A stretch of 64,000 nt of DNA from the NCBI RefSeq assembly GCF_022436485.1, contig NZ_JAKUDO010000001.1:310001-374000 (forward strand). Direction: 5' to 3'. Shown here piece by piece: positions 50,459 to 59,423 of the stretch. The notes beneath the pieces are model-generated. The model had not been told where the DNA came from. It ran no database searches and saw nothing but the letters and a program-made list of their open reading frames with translations. Both the position numbers and the translations under genes were made by a program. This DNA is from Agrococcus sp. ARC_14. Lineage in GTDB: Bacteria; Actinomycetota; Actinomycetes; Actinomycetales; Microbacteriaceae. Position 1 is the first letter of the stretch. Each line of letters begins with the position of its first letter.

Positions 50459-51822
50459 GCGAGACCCAGATGGAGCAGGTCGCCGGTCAGGCGAGCGGAT
50501 GCTGCGGTGGCGGATGCTGCGGGGGCGCGCAGGCGCAGGATCAGCAGGCGCAGCCGCTGCAGGCGCAGGCGGAGCAGCAGCAGGCGCAGGAGCAGCAGGC
50601 GCAGAGCGCGCGCCGCGAGACCAAGCCCGCCGCCGCGACCGGCGTGCACCTCGAGCCGGGGGCCGCCGTGCCGAGCGCGACGCCTGCAGCGCAGGCCGGC
50701 CCCGAGCACGTGGAGGAGCCGGTCGCCTACGACGGCATCCTGCTCTCGGGCTTCGGCGGGCCGGAGGGCCAGGACGACGTCATCCCGTTCCTGCGCAACG
50801 TCACGCGCGGTCGCGGGATCCCGGACGAGCGGCTCGAGGAGGTCTCGACCCACTACCGCCACTTCGGCGGCGTGAGCCCCATCAACGAGCAGAACCGCGA
50901 GCTGAAGGCAGCGCTCGAGGGTGCGCTCGCCGCGGCTGGCGTCGACCTGCCCGTCTACTGGGGCAACCGCAACTGGGCGCCCTACCTCGACGAAGCGCTG
51001 CAGCAGGCGGCTGACGCGGGCGCCACGACGCTGCTCGCCATCCCCACCTCCGCCTACTCCTCCTACTCCTCCTGCCGGCAGTACCGCGAGGACTGGGCGG
51101 ATGCGCTCGAGGCGACGGGGCTGCAGGACTCGCTCCAGATCGACAAGGTCCGGCAGTTCTTCAACCACCCGGGCTTCCTCGGCACCTTCGTCGACGGCGT
51201 GCGCAGCACGGTCGCCGAGGCGCGTGCCGCAGGCTTCGCGGACGCCGAGATCGAGGTGCTCTTCGCGACCCACAGCATCCCCACCGCCGACGCCGAGCGC
51301 TCTGGCGCACCCGACCTGCACACCTGGGGTGCGGGCGGCGGCTATGAGGGGCAGCACCTCGCCGCGGCCGAGCACGTGATGGCCGAGGCTGCCCCCGGGG
51401 TCGCCTGGCAGCTGGTCTACCAGTCGCGCTCGGGGCCGGCCTCGCAGCCGTGGCTCGAGCCAGACATCAACGACGCGATCGAGGCGCTCGCCGCTGAGGA
51501 GGGGCGCGCGCGCAAGGCCGTCGTGATCGTGCCGCTCGGCTTCGTCAGCGACCACATGGAGGTCATGTGGGATCTCGACGAGGAGGCCATCGAGACGGCC
51601 ACCGAGCACGGCCTGTGGGCTCGCCGGGCACCGACGCCGGGCGTCGACCCGCAGTACGTCGGGGCGCTCGTCGATCTCGTGCAGGAGCGGCTCGATGGCA
51701 GGCCGGTGGCCGAGCGCAAGGCCGTCACGTCGATCCCTGCCTGGTACGACGTCTGCCGGCCTGGCTGCTGCGAGAACCCGCGGCTGGGCTTCCGGCCCGC
51801 GATCGCGGGGCTGCAGCCGTGA
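50455..51822 (+). CDS. hemH: Coproporphyrin ferrochelatase with Cys/Gln-rich N-terminal extension
   Basis: A 455-residue ferrochelatase. The core (from about 91, YDGILLSGFGGPEG) has THSIPT with the metal-inserting His. Cys207 (SSCRQY) with C434, C438 and C439 (VCRPGCCENPR) form the [2Fe-2S] set of actinobacterial ferrochelatases. Residues 1-90 are unusual: two Cys pairs (C16-C17, C21-C22) separated by Gly, then about 30 residues of QA repeats. The Cys pairs could bind metal and the Gln-rich part acts as a flexible tether. Inserts Fe2+ into coproporphyrin III. Coupled to hemQ. Confidence 0.93.
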   Translation: MSETQMEQVAGQASGCCGGGCCGGAQAQDQQAQPLQAQAEQQQAQEQQAQSARRETKPAAATGVHLEPGAAVPSATPAAQAGPEHVEEPVAYDGILLSGFGGPEGQDDVIPFLRNVTRGRGIPDERLEEVSTHYRHFGGVSPINEQNRELKAALEGALAAAGVDLPVYWGNRNWAPYLDEALQQAADAGATTLLAIPTSAYSSYSSCRQYREDWADALEATGLQDSLQIDKVRQFFNHPGFLGTFVDGVRSTVAEARAAGFADAEIEVLFATHSIPTADAERSGAPDLHTWGAGGGYEGQHLAAAEHVMAEAAPGVAWQLVYQSRSGPASQPWLEPDINDAIEALAAEEGRARKAVVIVPLGFVSDHMEVMWDLDEEAIETATEHGLWARRAPTPGVDPQYVGALVDLVQERLDGRPVAERKAVTSIPAWYDVCRPGCCENPRLGFRPAIAGLQP

Positions 51823-51855
51823 GCGCGCGCCAGCTCGACCCCTTCCACCCGAACC

Positions 51856-51873
51856 GACCCGGTGCACCGGGTC
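51856..51873. repeat. Perfect 18-bp palindrome after hemH
   Basis: GACCCGGTGCACCGGGTC starts 34 nt after the hemH stop. It may be an operator or a short terminator; it precedes the 88-bp element copy B. Confidence 0.7.
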
Positions 51874-51918
51874 GCGATCGGCGAGACGGGTCCGCGAGCG
51901 GGGCCGCAGCCGCGGTGC

Positions 51919-52006
51919 ACAACGCAAGCCCCGCTGCCGGATCGCGCGGCGCGCATCGCCGGGCGGGTCGAACAGCTGCGAGTTCGTCTTCTCGAGCTTG
52001 CGTTGT
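51919..52006. repeat. 88-bp element with terminal inverted repeats, copy B
   Basis: ACAACGCAAG (51919-51928) and GAGCTTGCGTTGT (51994-52006) match the ends of copy A (46781-46868); length is also exactly 88 bp, but the interior differs. It fills most of the hemH-hemC gap. Confidence 0.85.
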
Positions 52007-52024
52007 GGGTGGCGGGGGAGCGCG

Positions 52025-52963
<939 letters not shown>

Positions 52964-52972
52964 GGCCGCCGC

Positions 52973-54571
52973 TCACATCGTGCAGGTGGCGCCCTCCGCC
53001 GGCACCTCGAGCTCGATCAGGTAGGCCGCCGCGACCTCGTCGACGCATGCGTTGACGCCCTGCGCCACGATCGTGTGGCCCTGCCCCTCGACGGTCAGCA
53101 TCGCGCTGCCGAGCGTCTCGGCCAGCGCCGAGCTGCCCTCGTACGGCGTGGTCGGGTCGTCGGTGATCGAGACGACGAGCGTGTCGGGGAGCCCCTCGAT
53201 GTCCTGCGCGTACGGGAAGCCGAGGGTCGGCTCGGCCGGCCAGTGCTCGCAGCCATCGCGGGCGCCGGCGGTGACGTCGACGCCCGGATCCATGAACGGC
53301 GCGCGATCGTAGGTCTCGGTGCGCAGCTGGGCGCCCTGCTCGGGTGTGAGCCGATCCTCGTCCATGCAGTTGATCGCGTGATTCGCCTCGGTCATGTTCG
53401 GCCACTGCCCGCTGTCGGTCCGCGGGGCGAAGTCGCGCACGAGCTGCATCAGGGTGTCGCCGCGGCCCGTCTCGAGCTCGGCGATGCCGGCGAGCAGATC
53501 CGGCCAGGAGGCCGTGTTGTAGAGGCCGGCGATGACGGCGCCCACGGCGTCGTCGAAGACGAGCTCGGTGTCGAGCGCCGGCACCGGCTGCTCTCGCAGC
53601 GGCCGCACGATCTCCTGGAAGCGCTCCGCCGCCTGCGAGGGGTCGGTGCCCAGCGGGCAGTCGGCCTGCTCGGCGCATGCGATCGCCAGCTCGTCGAACG
53701 CGCCCTGGAAGCCCGCATACGCGTTCGCGCGCGCCTCCATCGTGCCCTCGCTCGGGTCGCGCCCGCCGTCGAGCAGCAGTGCGCGCACGCGCTCCGGGAA
53801 CATCTCGGCGTACACGGCGCCGAGCCGCGTGCCGTAGCTCTGGCCGAAGTAGCTCAGCTGGTCCTGGCCGAGCGCCGCCCGCAGCACGTCCATGTCGCGC
53901 GCGGTGTCGCGGGTGCCCATGTGGGCGAGCGCCTCGGGGCCGCCGGATCCGGCGGCGCACGCCTCCATGATCGCGCGGGTGTCCTCCTCGGTGAGCTCGA
54001 CCGTGGTGCCCTGCGAGCCGAGCGGCACGGTGCCCGCGTCGGCCTCCGCGTCGGAGTAGCAGTCGGCGGCGGGCACGGTCACCCCGACGCCGCGCGGGTC
54101 GAAGCCGACCATGTCGAAGCGCTCGGTGATCGGGCTCTCGACGAGCCCAGCAGCCGCGATGATCGCGCCGGTGAGGCCCGAGCCGCCGGGTCCGCCCGGG
54201 TTGACCACCAGCGGGCCCATCGACTCCGCCCGCGCCGGCACTCGCAGCACCGCGACCGACGCCAGCTCGCCCTCGGGCTGCTCGTAGTCGAGCGGCACCT
54301 CGAGGCGGCTGCACTCGATGCCGGGCACCATCCCCAGCAGCGCCTCGTCGTCGTCCGTCGCGGCGTAGTCGGCGCCGCACTCCTCCCACGCCAGCTCTTG
54401 CTCGTAGTAGCGGTCGAGCGAGGCTTCGGGAGATGCGGATGGGCTTGGCTCGGCGGGCGGCGGCGCGCACGCCGCCAAGGAGAGGGCGACGGCGACCGCG
54501 CCGATGCCTGCCAGCACGGGGGTCACCCGCCCGTGACTCAGGTGCTGCCGTCGTGATCGTGTGGCGTCCAC
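52973..54571 (-). CDS. Secreted tripeptidyl-aminopeptidase-like lipoprotein (alpha/beta hydrolase)
   Basis: A 532-residue exported hydrolase. The signal ends in LSLAAC (lipid Cys35). The alpha/beta fold shows VVNPGGPGGSG (oxyanion), the nucleophile in GQSYGTRLG and a C-terminal TAP-like domain with the catalytic His in EGQGHTIVA. Cys pairs (such as DCYSD, ACAEQADC and DGCEHW) probably form disulfides. It resembles Streptomyces SlpD/E and TAP proteases that trim peptides at the cell surface. GTG 54571 has AAGGGAA upstream. It interrupts the heme cluster on the opposite strand; no functional link is apparent. Confidence 0.88.
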   Translation of the reverse strand: MDATRSRRQHLSHGRVTPVLAGIGAVAVALSLAACAPPPAEPSPSASPEASLDRYYEQELAWEECGADYAATDDDEALLGMVPGIECSRLEVPLDYEQPEGELASVAVLRVPARAESMGPLVVNPGGPGGSGLTGAIIAAAGLVESPITERFDMVGFDPRGVGVTVPAADCYSDAEADAGTVPLGSQGTTVELTEEDTRAIMEACAAGSGGPEALAHMGTRDTARDMDVLRAALGQDQLSYFGQSYGTRLGAVYAEMFPERVRALLLDGGRDPSEGTMEARANAYAGFQGAFDELAIACAEQADCPLGTDPSQAAERFQEIVRPLREQPVPALDTELVFDDAVGAVIAGLYNTASWPDLLAGIAELETGRGDTLMQLVRDFAPRTDSGQWPNMTEANHAINCMDEDRLTPEQGAQLRTETYDRAPFMDPGVDVTAGARDGCEHWPAEPTLGFPYAQDIEGLPDTLVVSITDDPTTPYEGSSALAETLGSAMLTVEGQGHTIVAQGVNACVDEVAAAYLIELEVPAEGATCTM

Positions 54572-54743
54572 TGCCGTTCCCTTCGCTCAACTGTCAGGTG
54601 CCCGGCAAGTCGACACTGTGTGCATGGAACCGGGTCAAGCGCGCGCCTTGAGCACCTCGAAGGCTCCGCCACGCGCGAACACCGCCCCGACCCATCCGCC
54701 CGCAATGATTGGATGCTGCAACGCCACAATCTCGAGGAGACCC

Positions 54744-55559
54744 ATGCGCGTCCTGATCCCGCGCGGCGGCAGCTGGGGCGACGATGTCGCGCAGCGCGTC
54801 ACCGATGCCGGCTTCGAGCCGCTGATCCTGCCGCTCGTGCAGATCGATCCCGCCGAGGACCAGCAGCAGCTGCAGATCATGCTCGGCCACCTCGCCGACG
54901 GCCGCTTCGACTGGCTCGTCGTCACCAGCCAGTCGACCGTGCGGGTGCTGCCGCGCGTGCCCGCGAGCGTCTCGGTCGCAGCCGTCGGCTCCGTGACGGC
55001 GGCGGCGCTGCGCGAGCGCGGCGTGCCGGTGGCGTTCATCCCCACGAAGCAGTCGGCGGCGGGCCTCGTCGACGAGTGGCCGATCCGCGAGGGCCGTGTG
55101 CTGTGGCCGCACGCGCTCGACGCGAAGCCCACGATCGCCGCGGGGCTGCGGCAGCACGGCATGCAGGTGTCCGAGGTCGTCGCCTACCGCACGACGCCCG
55201 TGTTCGGCTCGAGCGACGAGCTGCTCGACGCCGCGCAGACGGGTGTGATGCCGATCATGGACGCGGATGTGGTGCGGCACCAGGAGGAGCTGCAGGCAGC
55301 CGGGCAGGATGGCGACGAGGGCGTGCTGACCGCCGTCGAGCCGGCGGAGACGCCCATCGACGCGGTGCTGGTGACCTCTGGCTCGGTCGCGAAGCAGGTG
55401 GCGCGGCTCGGCCTGGCGCCCGGCACGCGCATCGTCGCGATCGGCGAGCAGACCGCAGAGGACTGCCGCTGTGCGGGCCTGCGCGTCGCGGCGATCGCCG
55501 CGCGCCCGAACGCGGAGGCGCTGGTCGCCGCGCTGGTCTCGACGGCTGACGCGCGCTGA
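54744..55559 (+). CDS. hemD: Uroporphyrinogen-III synthase
   Basis: A 271-residue enzyme starting MRVLIPRGGSWGDDVAQRV. The two-domain HemD fold is suggested by WLVVTSQSTVRVL in the first part and VLVTSGSVAKQVARLG and ARPNAEALVAAL in the second. It closes the tetrapyrrole ring. GAGGAGA lies 3 nt upstream of ATG 54744; the longer frame upstream crosses the divergent promoter. A stretch at 175-205 (MPIMDADVVRHQEELQ) is acidic and may be an insertion. The last 12 codons are duplicated just past the stop. Confidence 0.9.
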   Translation: MRVLIPRGGSWGDDVAQRVTDAGFEPLILPLVQIDPAEDQQQLQIMLGHLADGRFDWLVVTSQSTVRVLPRVPASVSVAAVGSVTAAALRERGVPVAFIPTKQSAAGLVDEWPIREGRVLWPHALDAKPTIAAGLRQHGMQVSEVVAYRTTPVFGSSDELLDAAQTGVMPIMDADVVRHQEELQAAGQDGDEGVLTAVEPAETPIDAVLVTSGSVAKQVARLGLAPGTRIVAIGEQTAEDCRCAGLRVAAIAARPNAEALVAALVSTADAR

Positions 55560-55596
55560 CGCGCTGGTCGCCGCGCTGGTCTCGACGGCCGACGCG
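55518..55596. repeat. 36-bp direct duplication over the hemD stop
   Basis: The segment 55518-55553 (GCGCTGGTCGCCGCGCTGGT...) recurs at 55561-55596 with one change (43-bp period). Copy 1 codes for the HemD C-terminus; copy 2 is after the stop. Confidence 0.85.
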
Positions 55597-55704
55597 CTGA
55601 CGTGCTGCTCGGGGGCTGACGCCCCTGCCACGCCGCGCCTCCCCCTGCTGCGCCTGCGCCGCTGCGTGCCCGCGCCCCTGCCCTTCCCCTGCCGCGACCT
55701 TGGG

Positions 55705-55763
55705 GGGACCCGTTCGCCGAGCGGGGACCCGCTGCAACAGGTCCCCGCTCGGCGAACGGTCCC
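55705..55763. repeat. Palindromic dispersed element, copy 2
   Basis: Arms 55705-55729 (GGGACCCGTTCGCCGAGC...) and 55740-55763 (...GCTCGGCGAACGGTCCC) pair over 24 bp with one bulge, with the 10-nt loop CGCTGCAACA. It shares GGGACCCGTTC, GACC-GCTGCA and GGTCCC with 38350-38411. The stretch 55560-55884 contains no gene. Confidence 0.8.
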
Positions 55764-55884
55764 GGGCTCGGCCGCGCGTTAGGACGCGCTCCTCGCACCG
55801 CGGCGGCGGTCGCGCTGGCAGGGCCGCGGGCGGATCGATGCAGCCGGCCGTCTGGGCCGCCGGCGAGCGGCGTAGCCTGGCCGC

Positions 55885-56361
55885 ATGACGGAGACGAACC
55901 CGGCGCTCGAGGCGCTCGCCGCATCCGGTCTCGAGCATGAGGTCACCCGCCACGGGCGCGTGGGCTCGCTCGCGGAGGCCGCCGAGGCGCGCGGCATGAG
56001 CCCTGCCGAGATCATCAAGACGATGGTGGTGCGCCGCGGCGAGGGTGATCACCTGCTCGTGCTCGTGCCCGGCGATCGCACCATCTCGTGGCCGAAGCTG
56101 CGCGAGCTGCTGGGCGTCAACCGGCTGTCGATGCCCGACGCCGACGTCGCCTTCGCGGTGACGGGCTTCCGGCGCGGCACCATCACGCCCTTCGGCACGA
56201 CGCAGCCGCTGCCGGTGGTCGCCGACGAGCGCGTGCGCGGCCTCCGCGTCTCGATCGGCGGGGGCGAGCACGGCGTCGCCGCGACCGTCGACGGCGATGC
56301 GCTCGTGGCGCACCTGGGGGCCGAGGTCGCCGACGTCACCGACCCCGAGCAGCCCCGCTGA
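55885..56361 (+). CDS. YbaK/EbsC-type Cys-tRNA(Pro)/aminoacyl-tRNA deacylase
   Basis: A 158-residue single-domain protein with IIKTMVVRRGEG (about 33-44; conserved Lys) and FRRGTITPFGTTQPLPVVAD, the YbaK/ProX fold. It removes wrongly attached amino acids from tRNA in trans. Slightly short but normal for YbaK. Stands alone after the repeat-rich gap downstream of hemD. Its last 11 codons are repeated past the stop. Confidence 0.88.
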   Translation: MTETNPALEALAASGLEHEVTRHGRVGSLAEAAEARGMSPAEIIKTMVVRRGEGDHLLVLVPGDRTISWPKLRELLGVNRLSMPDADVAFAVTGFRRGTITPFGTTQPLPVVADERVRGLRVSIGGGEHGVAATVDGDALVAHLGAEVADVTDPEQPR

Positions 56362-56407
56362 CCCGGCGGCTCGGGGTCGCCGACGTCACCGACGCCGAGC
56401 AGCCCCG
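56325..56407. repeat. 33-bp direct duplication over the ybaK-like gene stop
   Basis: GGTCGCCGACGTCACCGACC...AGCCCCG at 56325-56357 recurs at 56375-56407 with one change (50-bp period). Copy 1 encodes the protein's C-terminus; copy 2 lies after the stop, close to the convergent methyltransferase end. Confidence 0.85.
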
Positions 56408-56429
56408 GTGAGCCGCCCGACGCGGCGGC

Positions 56430-57074
56430 TCACCGCAGGCGTCGCACCAGCACGATCGAGTCGGCGAGCGTCCCGGGCGAGCCGTCCGGTGCGCTCGCGG
56501 CCCGTTCGCGCGTCTCGCACACGAGCGTCTCCCACACAGCGGGGTCGAGCCCGAGCGCCGCGAGGTCGCGTTCCGGTGCGGGGAACGTGTGCGCGTGCGC
56601 CATCGCTGCGTGCATCCCCTCAGGGCCGGCCCACGACGGCGGCCCCGCGTGCGCGACGACCAGCAGCCGCCCGCCGGGCGCGACGAAGCCGGTCGCACGT
56701 CGCAGGATCTCCTCCCTCGGGAGCTCCACAGGAGACTGCAGGAACGACGCGGTCACCAGGTCGTGCGCCTCCGACGAGCTCCACGCAGCCGGGTCGGCCG
56801 CCTCGAACCGGACGAGATCGGGTCGGATGCCCGCGGCGGCCGCCGCTGCACGCGCCCGTTCGATCGCGGTCGGCGAGAGATCGACGCCGGTGACCGCCCA
56901 GCCCTGCTGCGCGAGCCAGAGCGCGTCACCGCCCTCGCCGCAGCCGAGGTCGAGCGCGCGGCCCGGCGCGAGCGAGCCCGCGACCTCGGCGAGCACGCCG
57001 TTGACGCGCCCCGACCAGATGCGGTCGGAGTCGGCGTAGCGCGCCTCCCAGAAGTCGGCAGCCGAGCCGCTCAT
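56430..57074 (-). CDS. SAM-dependent methyltransferase
   Basis: A 214-residue class I methyltransferase. Motif I is ALDLGCGEGGDALWLA (about 40-55), then VTGVDLSPTAIERA. The N-terminus FWEARYADSDRIWSGRVN is typical of the TehB/tellurite-resistance and thiopurine methyltransferase-like group in actinobacteria. Its ATG overlaps the stop of the flavoprotein gene (ATGA), so both are made together. The substrate is unknown; co-operonic flavoprotein suggests redox or toxicant handling. Confidence 0.85.
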   Translation of the reverse strand: MSGSAADFWEARYADSDRIWSGRVNGVLAEVAGSLAPGRALDLGCGEGGDALWLAQQGWAVTGVDLSPTAIERARAAAAAAGIRPDLVRFEAADPAAWSSSEAHDLVTASFLQSPVELPREEILRRATGFVAPGGRLLVVAHAGPPSWAGPEGMHAAMAHAHTFPAPERDLAALGLDPAVWETLVCETRERAASAPDGSPGTLADSIVLVRRLR

Positions 57075-58066
57075 GCGGCGGCCCCCCGCGCGCCCGAGGC
57101 GCCTGGCAGTGCTTCCGTGGGCGCCGCCGCGAGGTCGAAGTCCTCCTCGACGAGCGCGCCGTTCACCACGGCTCCCGTCATCGCGCCGGCCGCCATCGCC
57201 ATGGGCACGTTCGCCATCGGGCTGACGACGTTGCCGATCGCCCAGATGCGGTCGTGGCCCGTGCGGCCGGTCGGGTCGACCGTGATGAACGAGCCGAACC
57301 CGAAGGGCTGCTCGGTGCGCGGCAGGTCGAGCCCCTCGAGGAACCCGTCGTGCGGTCGCAGCGCCCCTGCGGTGAAGATCGCGTCGATCTCGGTCACGTG
57401 CCCGTCAGCCGTGCGCACGCCGCTGATCGTGGTGCCGTCGCCGATGACCTCGAGCACGGGGTCAGCGACGATCTCGATGCCGCGCGAGCGCAGCCGCTGC
57501 TCGACGGCCGGCTCGGGGTCGCCGATCACGCCGGAGAACAGCACGACGCGGTCGCTCAGCTGTCGCACGAGCTGCGCCTGATGCGCGGCCATCGGTGTCG
57601 TCGCGAGCACGCCGATGCGGCGATCGCGCACCTCCCAGCCGTGGCAGTAGGGGCAGTGCAGCACGCCGGTGCCCCAGTGCTCGGCGAGGCCGGGGATGTC
57701 GGGGAGCGCATCGGTGATGCCGGTCGCCACGATGAGCGCTCGTGACCGCTCGGTCGCGCCACCCGCCAGGGTGACGGTGAGCCCCGCATCCGTCGACGCC
57801 ACGTGCTCGACCGTGCCGTCGCGCAGCTCGACCCCGTAGGCGGCGACCTCTGCACGCCCGCGCCGCACGAGCTCGGTGGGCGAGGTGCCCTCGTTGCCGA
57901 GCACGCCGTGCATGTGCTGGGCGAAGCGATTGCGCGGTGCGCCGGCGTCGATCACGAGCACGCGGCGACGCGATCTGCCGAGCATGAGCGCCGCGGACAG
58001 GCCCGCTGCGCTGCCGCCGGCGACGATCGCATCCCAGTCGGGGGAGGAGGAAGAAGAAGCAGTCAT
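57071..58066 (-). CDS. Thioredoxin-reductase-like NAD(P)/FAD oxidoreductase
   Basis: A 331-residue flavoprotein. FAD-binding motif AIVAGGSAAGLSAAL (13-27), redox-active C138-P-Y-C141 in LHCPYCHGWEV, and a C-terminal FAD segment RIWAIGNVVSP. The NADPH motif is atypical (GVLATTPMAAHQ replaces GxGxxA), suggesting it does not use NADPH in the usual way and acts like TrxR-like HcbA/ferredoxin-dependent or gliotoxin-type disulfide oxidoreductases. ATG 58066 comes after the XRE-gene palindrome on the divergent side. Operon with the methyltransferase. Confidence 0.85.
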   Translation of the reverse strand: MTASSSSSPDWDAIVAGGSAAGLSAALMLGRSRRRVLVIDAGAPRNRFAQHMHGVLGNEGTSPTELVRRGRAEVAAYGVELRDGTVEHVASTDAGLTVTLAGGATERSRALIVATGITDALPDIPGLAEHWGTGVLHCPYCHGWEVRDRRIGVLATTPMAAHQAQLVRQLSDRVVLFSGVIGDPEPAVEQRLRSRGIEIVADPVLEVIGDGTTISGVRTADGHVTEIDAIFTAGALRPHDGFLEGLDLPRTEQPFGFGSFITVDPTGRTGHDRIWAIGNVVSPMANVPMAMAAGAMTGAVVNGALVEEDFDLAAAPTEALPGASGARGAAA

Positions 58067-58097
58067 GGCTCCATTGCACGCGGGATGTGACAGAATT

Positions 58098-58111
58098 GCA
58101 AGCGCGCTTGC
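58098..58111. promoter_or_regulatory. Palindromic operator in the flavoprotein/XRE divergent promoter
   Basis: GCAAGCGCGCTTGC is a perfect 14-bp palindrome (TTGCAAGCGCGCTTGCGA context) 30 nt before the XRE start and 31 nt before the flavoprotein start, an ideal site for XRE control of both. Confidence 0.75.
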
Positions 58112-58140
58112 GATATCGGCAAGTGCGGGATGGGGATCGG

Positions 58141-58770
58141 ATGCGCGAGCAACTGGAGCAGATGGGGCCGCGGCTGCGAGCGGTGCGGCACTCGAAGGGG
58201 TGGACGCTCGACGAGCTGGCCGCACGAGCCGGGATGTCGCCGAGCACGCTCTCGCGGCTGGAGTCGGGCAAGCGGCAGGCGAGCCTCGAGCTGCTGCTGC
58301 CGCTGACCCGCCAGCTCGGCATCCGCATCGACGACCTCGTCAGCGTCGATGCACCCGACCCGCGCGTGCGGCGGCCGGTGATCAGTCGCGACGGGCTGGT
58401 CATCGCGCCGCTGGCGCCGGAGGGATCGCCCGTGCACACCTACAAGATCACCTACCCGCCCGTGCCGGAACTGCCAGCGCTGCGGGTGCACGACGGCTAC
58501 GAGTGGCTCTACGTGCTCTCGGGCCGGCTGCGGCTGCGGCTCGGGCAGCAGGATCTCGTGCTCGCGCGCGGCGAGGCCGCCGAGTTCGACACGAGCACGC
58601 CGCATGCGATGAGCGCTGCCGGCGGGAAGCCTGCCCAGGTGATCAGCATCTTCAACGACGACGGGGCCCGCATGCACACGCACGTCGCGGGCGAGTCGAG
58701 CGCGAGCGCGAGCGCAGAGGCGACCGACGCGCCAGCCGGTGCCGCTCAGGCGTCAGCGACCAGCCGATAG
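58141..58770 (+). CDS. XRE-family regulator with C-terminal cupin
   Basis: A 209-residue regulator starting MREQLEQMGPRLRAVR. Helix-turn-helix at about 9-62 (LDELAARAGMSPSTLSRLESGKRQ), cupin at about 95-180 (RVHDGYEWLYVLSGRLRLRLG, FDTSTPHAMSA). Such regulators often sense small ligands or amino-acid-like compounds. It faces the flavoprotein-methyltransferase operon across a 14-bp palindrome and probably controls it. An earlier GTG at 58087 would put the palindrome inside the gene. The 3' end overlaps kdpE by 25 bp. The tail is Ser/Ala-rich. Confidence 0.85.
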   Translation: MREQLEQMGPRLRAVRHSKGWTLDELAARAGMSPSTLSRLESGKRQASLELLLPLTRQLGIRIDDLVSVDAPDPRVRRPVISRDGLVIAPLAPEGSPVHTYKITYPPVPELPALRVHDGYEWLYVLSGRLRLRLGQQDLVLARGEAAEFDTSTPHAMSAAGGKPAQVISIFNDDGARMHTHVAGESSASASAEATDAPAGAAQASATSR

Positions 58771-59423
58771 CCCATGCCCGCCTCGGTGAGGATGTGCGTC
58801 GGGCTGGCAGGGTCGGGCTCGAGCTTCTTGCGCAGCTGCGCGATGTAGATGCGCAGATAGCCCGTGTCGCGCACCTCGGCAGTGCCCCACAGCTCGGTGA
58901 GCAGCTCTGCGCGGGTGACGAGCCTGCCCTCGGCGCGGGCCAGCTGCTCGAGGATGCGCCACTCGGTGGGCGTCAGCCGCACGCGCTCGCCGCCCCGCAG
59001 CACGGCCTTGGCGGCGAGGTCGATCTCGCACTCGCCGATGCGCAGCACGGCCACCGACTCGATGCCGCCGCGCCGCCTGCCGAGCGCGCGCAGCCGGGCG
59101 AGCAGCTCGTCGATCGCGAAGGGCTTCGTGACGTAGTCGTCGGCGCCGGCGTCGAGCGCCTCGACCTTGTCGGCCGAGCCGGTGCGGCCGGAGACCACCA
59201 AGATCGGCACGTCGCTCCACCCCCGCACGGCGCGGATCACGTCGACGCCGTCGAGCGCCGGCATGCCGAGATCGAGCATGACGATGTCCGGATGGGTCGA
59301 GGCGGCCAGGCGGATCGCCTCCGGGCCGTCGGCGGCCGTCACGATCTCGTAGCCGACGCTCTGCAGGGTGAGTCGCAGCGCCCGCACGATCTGCGGGTCG
59401 TCGTCGGCGACCAGGATCCTCAT
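58746..59423 (-). CDS. kdpE: KdpE response regulator
   Basis: A 225-residue OmpR-type regulator. The receiver domain has acidic D7-D9 (VADDDP), phospho-acceptor D51 (VMLDLGMP) and K100 (YVTKPF). The winged-helix domain (about 128-225) shows RLTPTEWRILEQLARAEGRLVT and GYLRIYIAQLRKKLE. It activates kdp transcription after phosphorylation by KdpD. ATG overlaps the kdpD stop (ATGA). Last gene of the kdp operon and convergent with the XRE gene. Confidence 0.95.
   Translation of the reverse strand: MRILVADDDPQIVRALRLTLQSVGYEIVTAADGPEAIRLAASTHPDIVMLDLGMPALDGVDVIRAVRGWSDVPILVVSGRTGSADKVEALDAGADDYVTKPFAIDELLARLRALGRRRGGIESVAVLRIGECEIDLAAKAVLRGGERVRLTPTEWRILEQLARAEGRLVTRAELLTELWGTAEVRDTGYLRIYIAQLRKKLEPDPASPTHILTEAGMGYRLVADA

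Noticed and set aside
52973..54571. Heme-related role for the peptidase between hemC and hemD
   Set aside because: It is on the opposite strand with a lipoprotein signal and TAP-protease domains; no heme feature seen.
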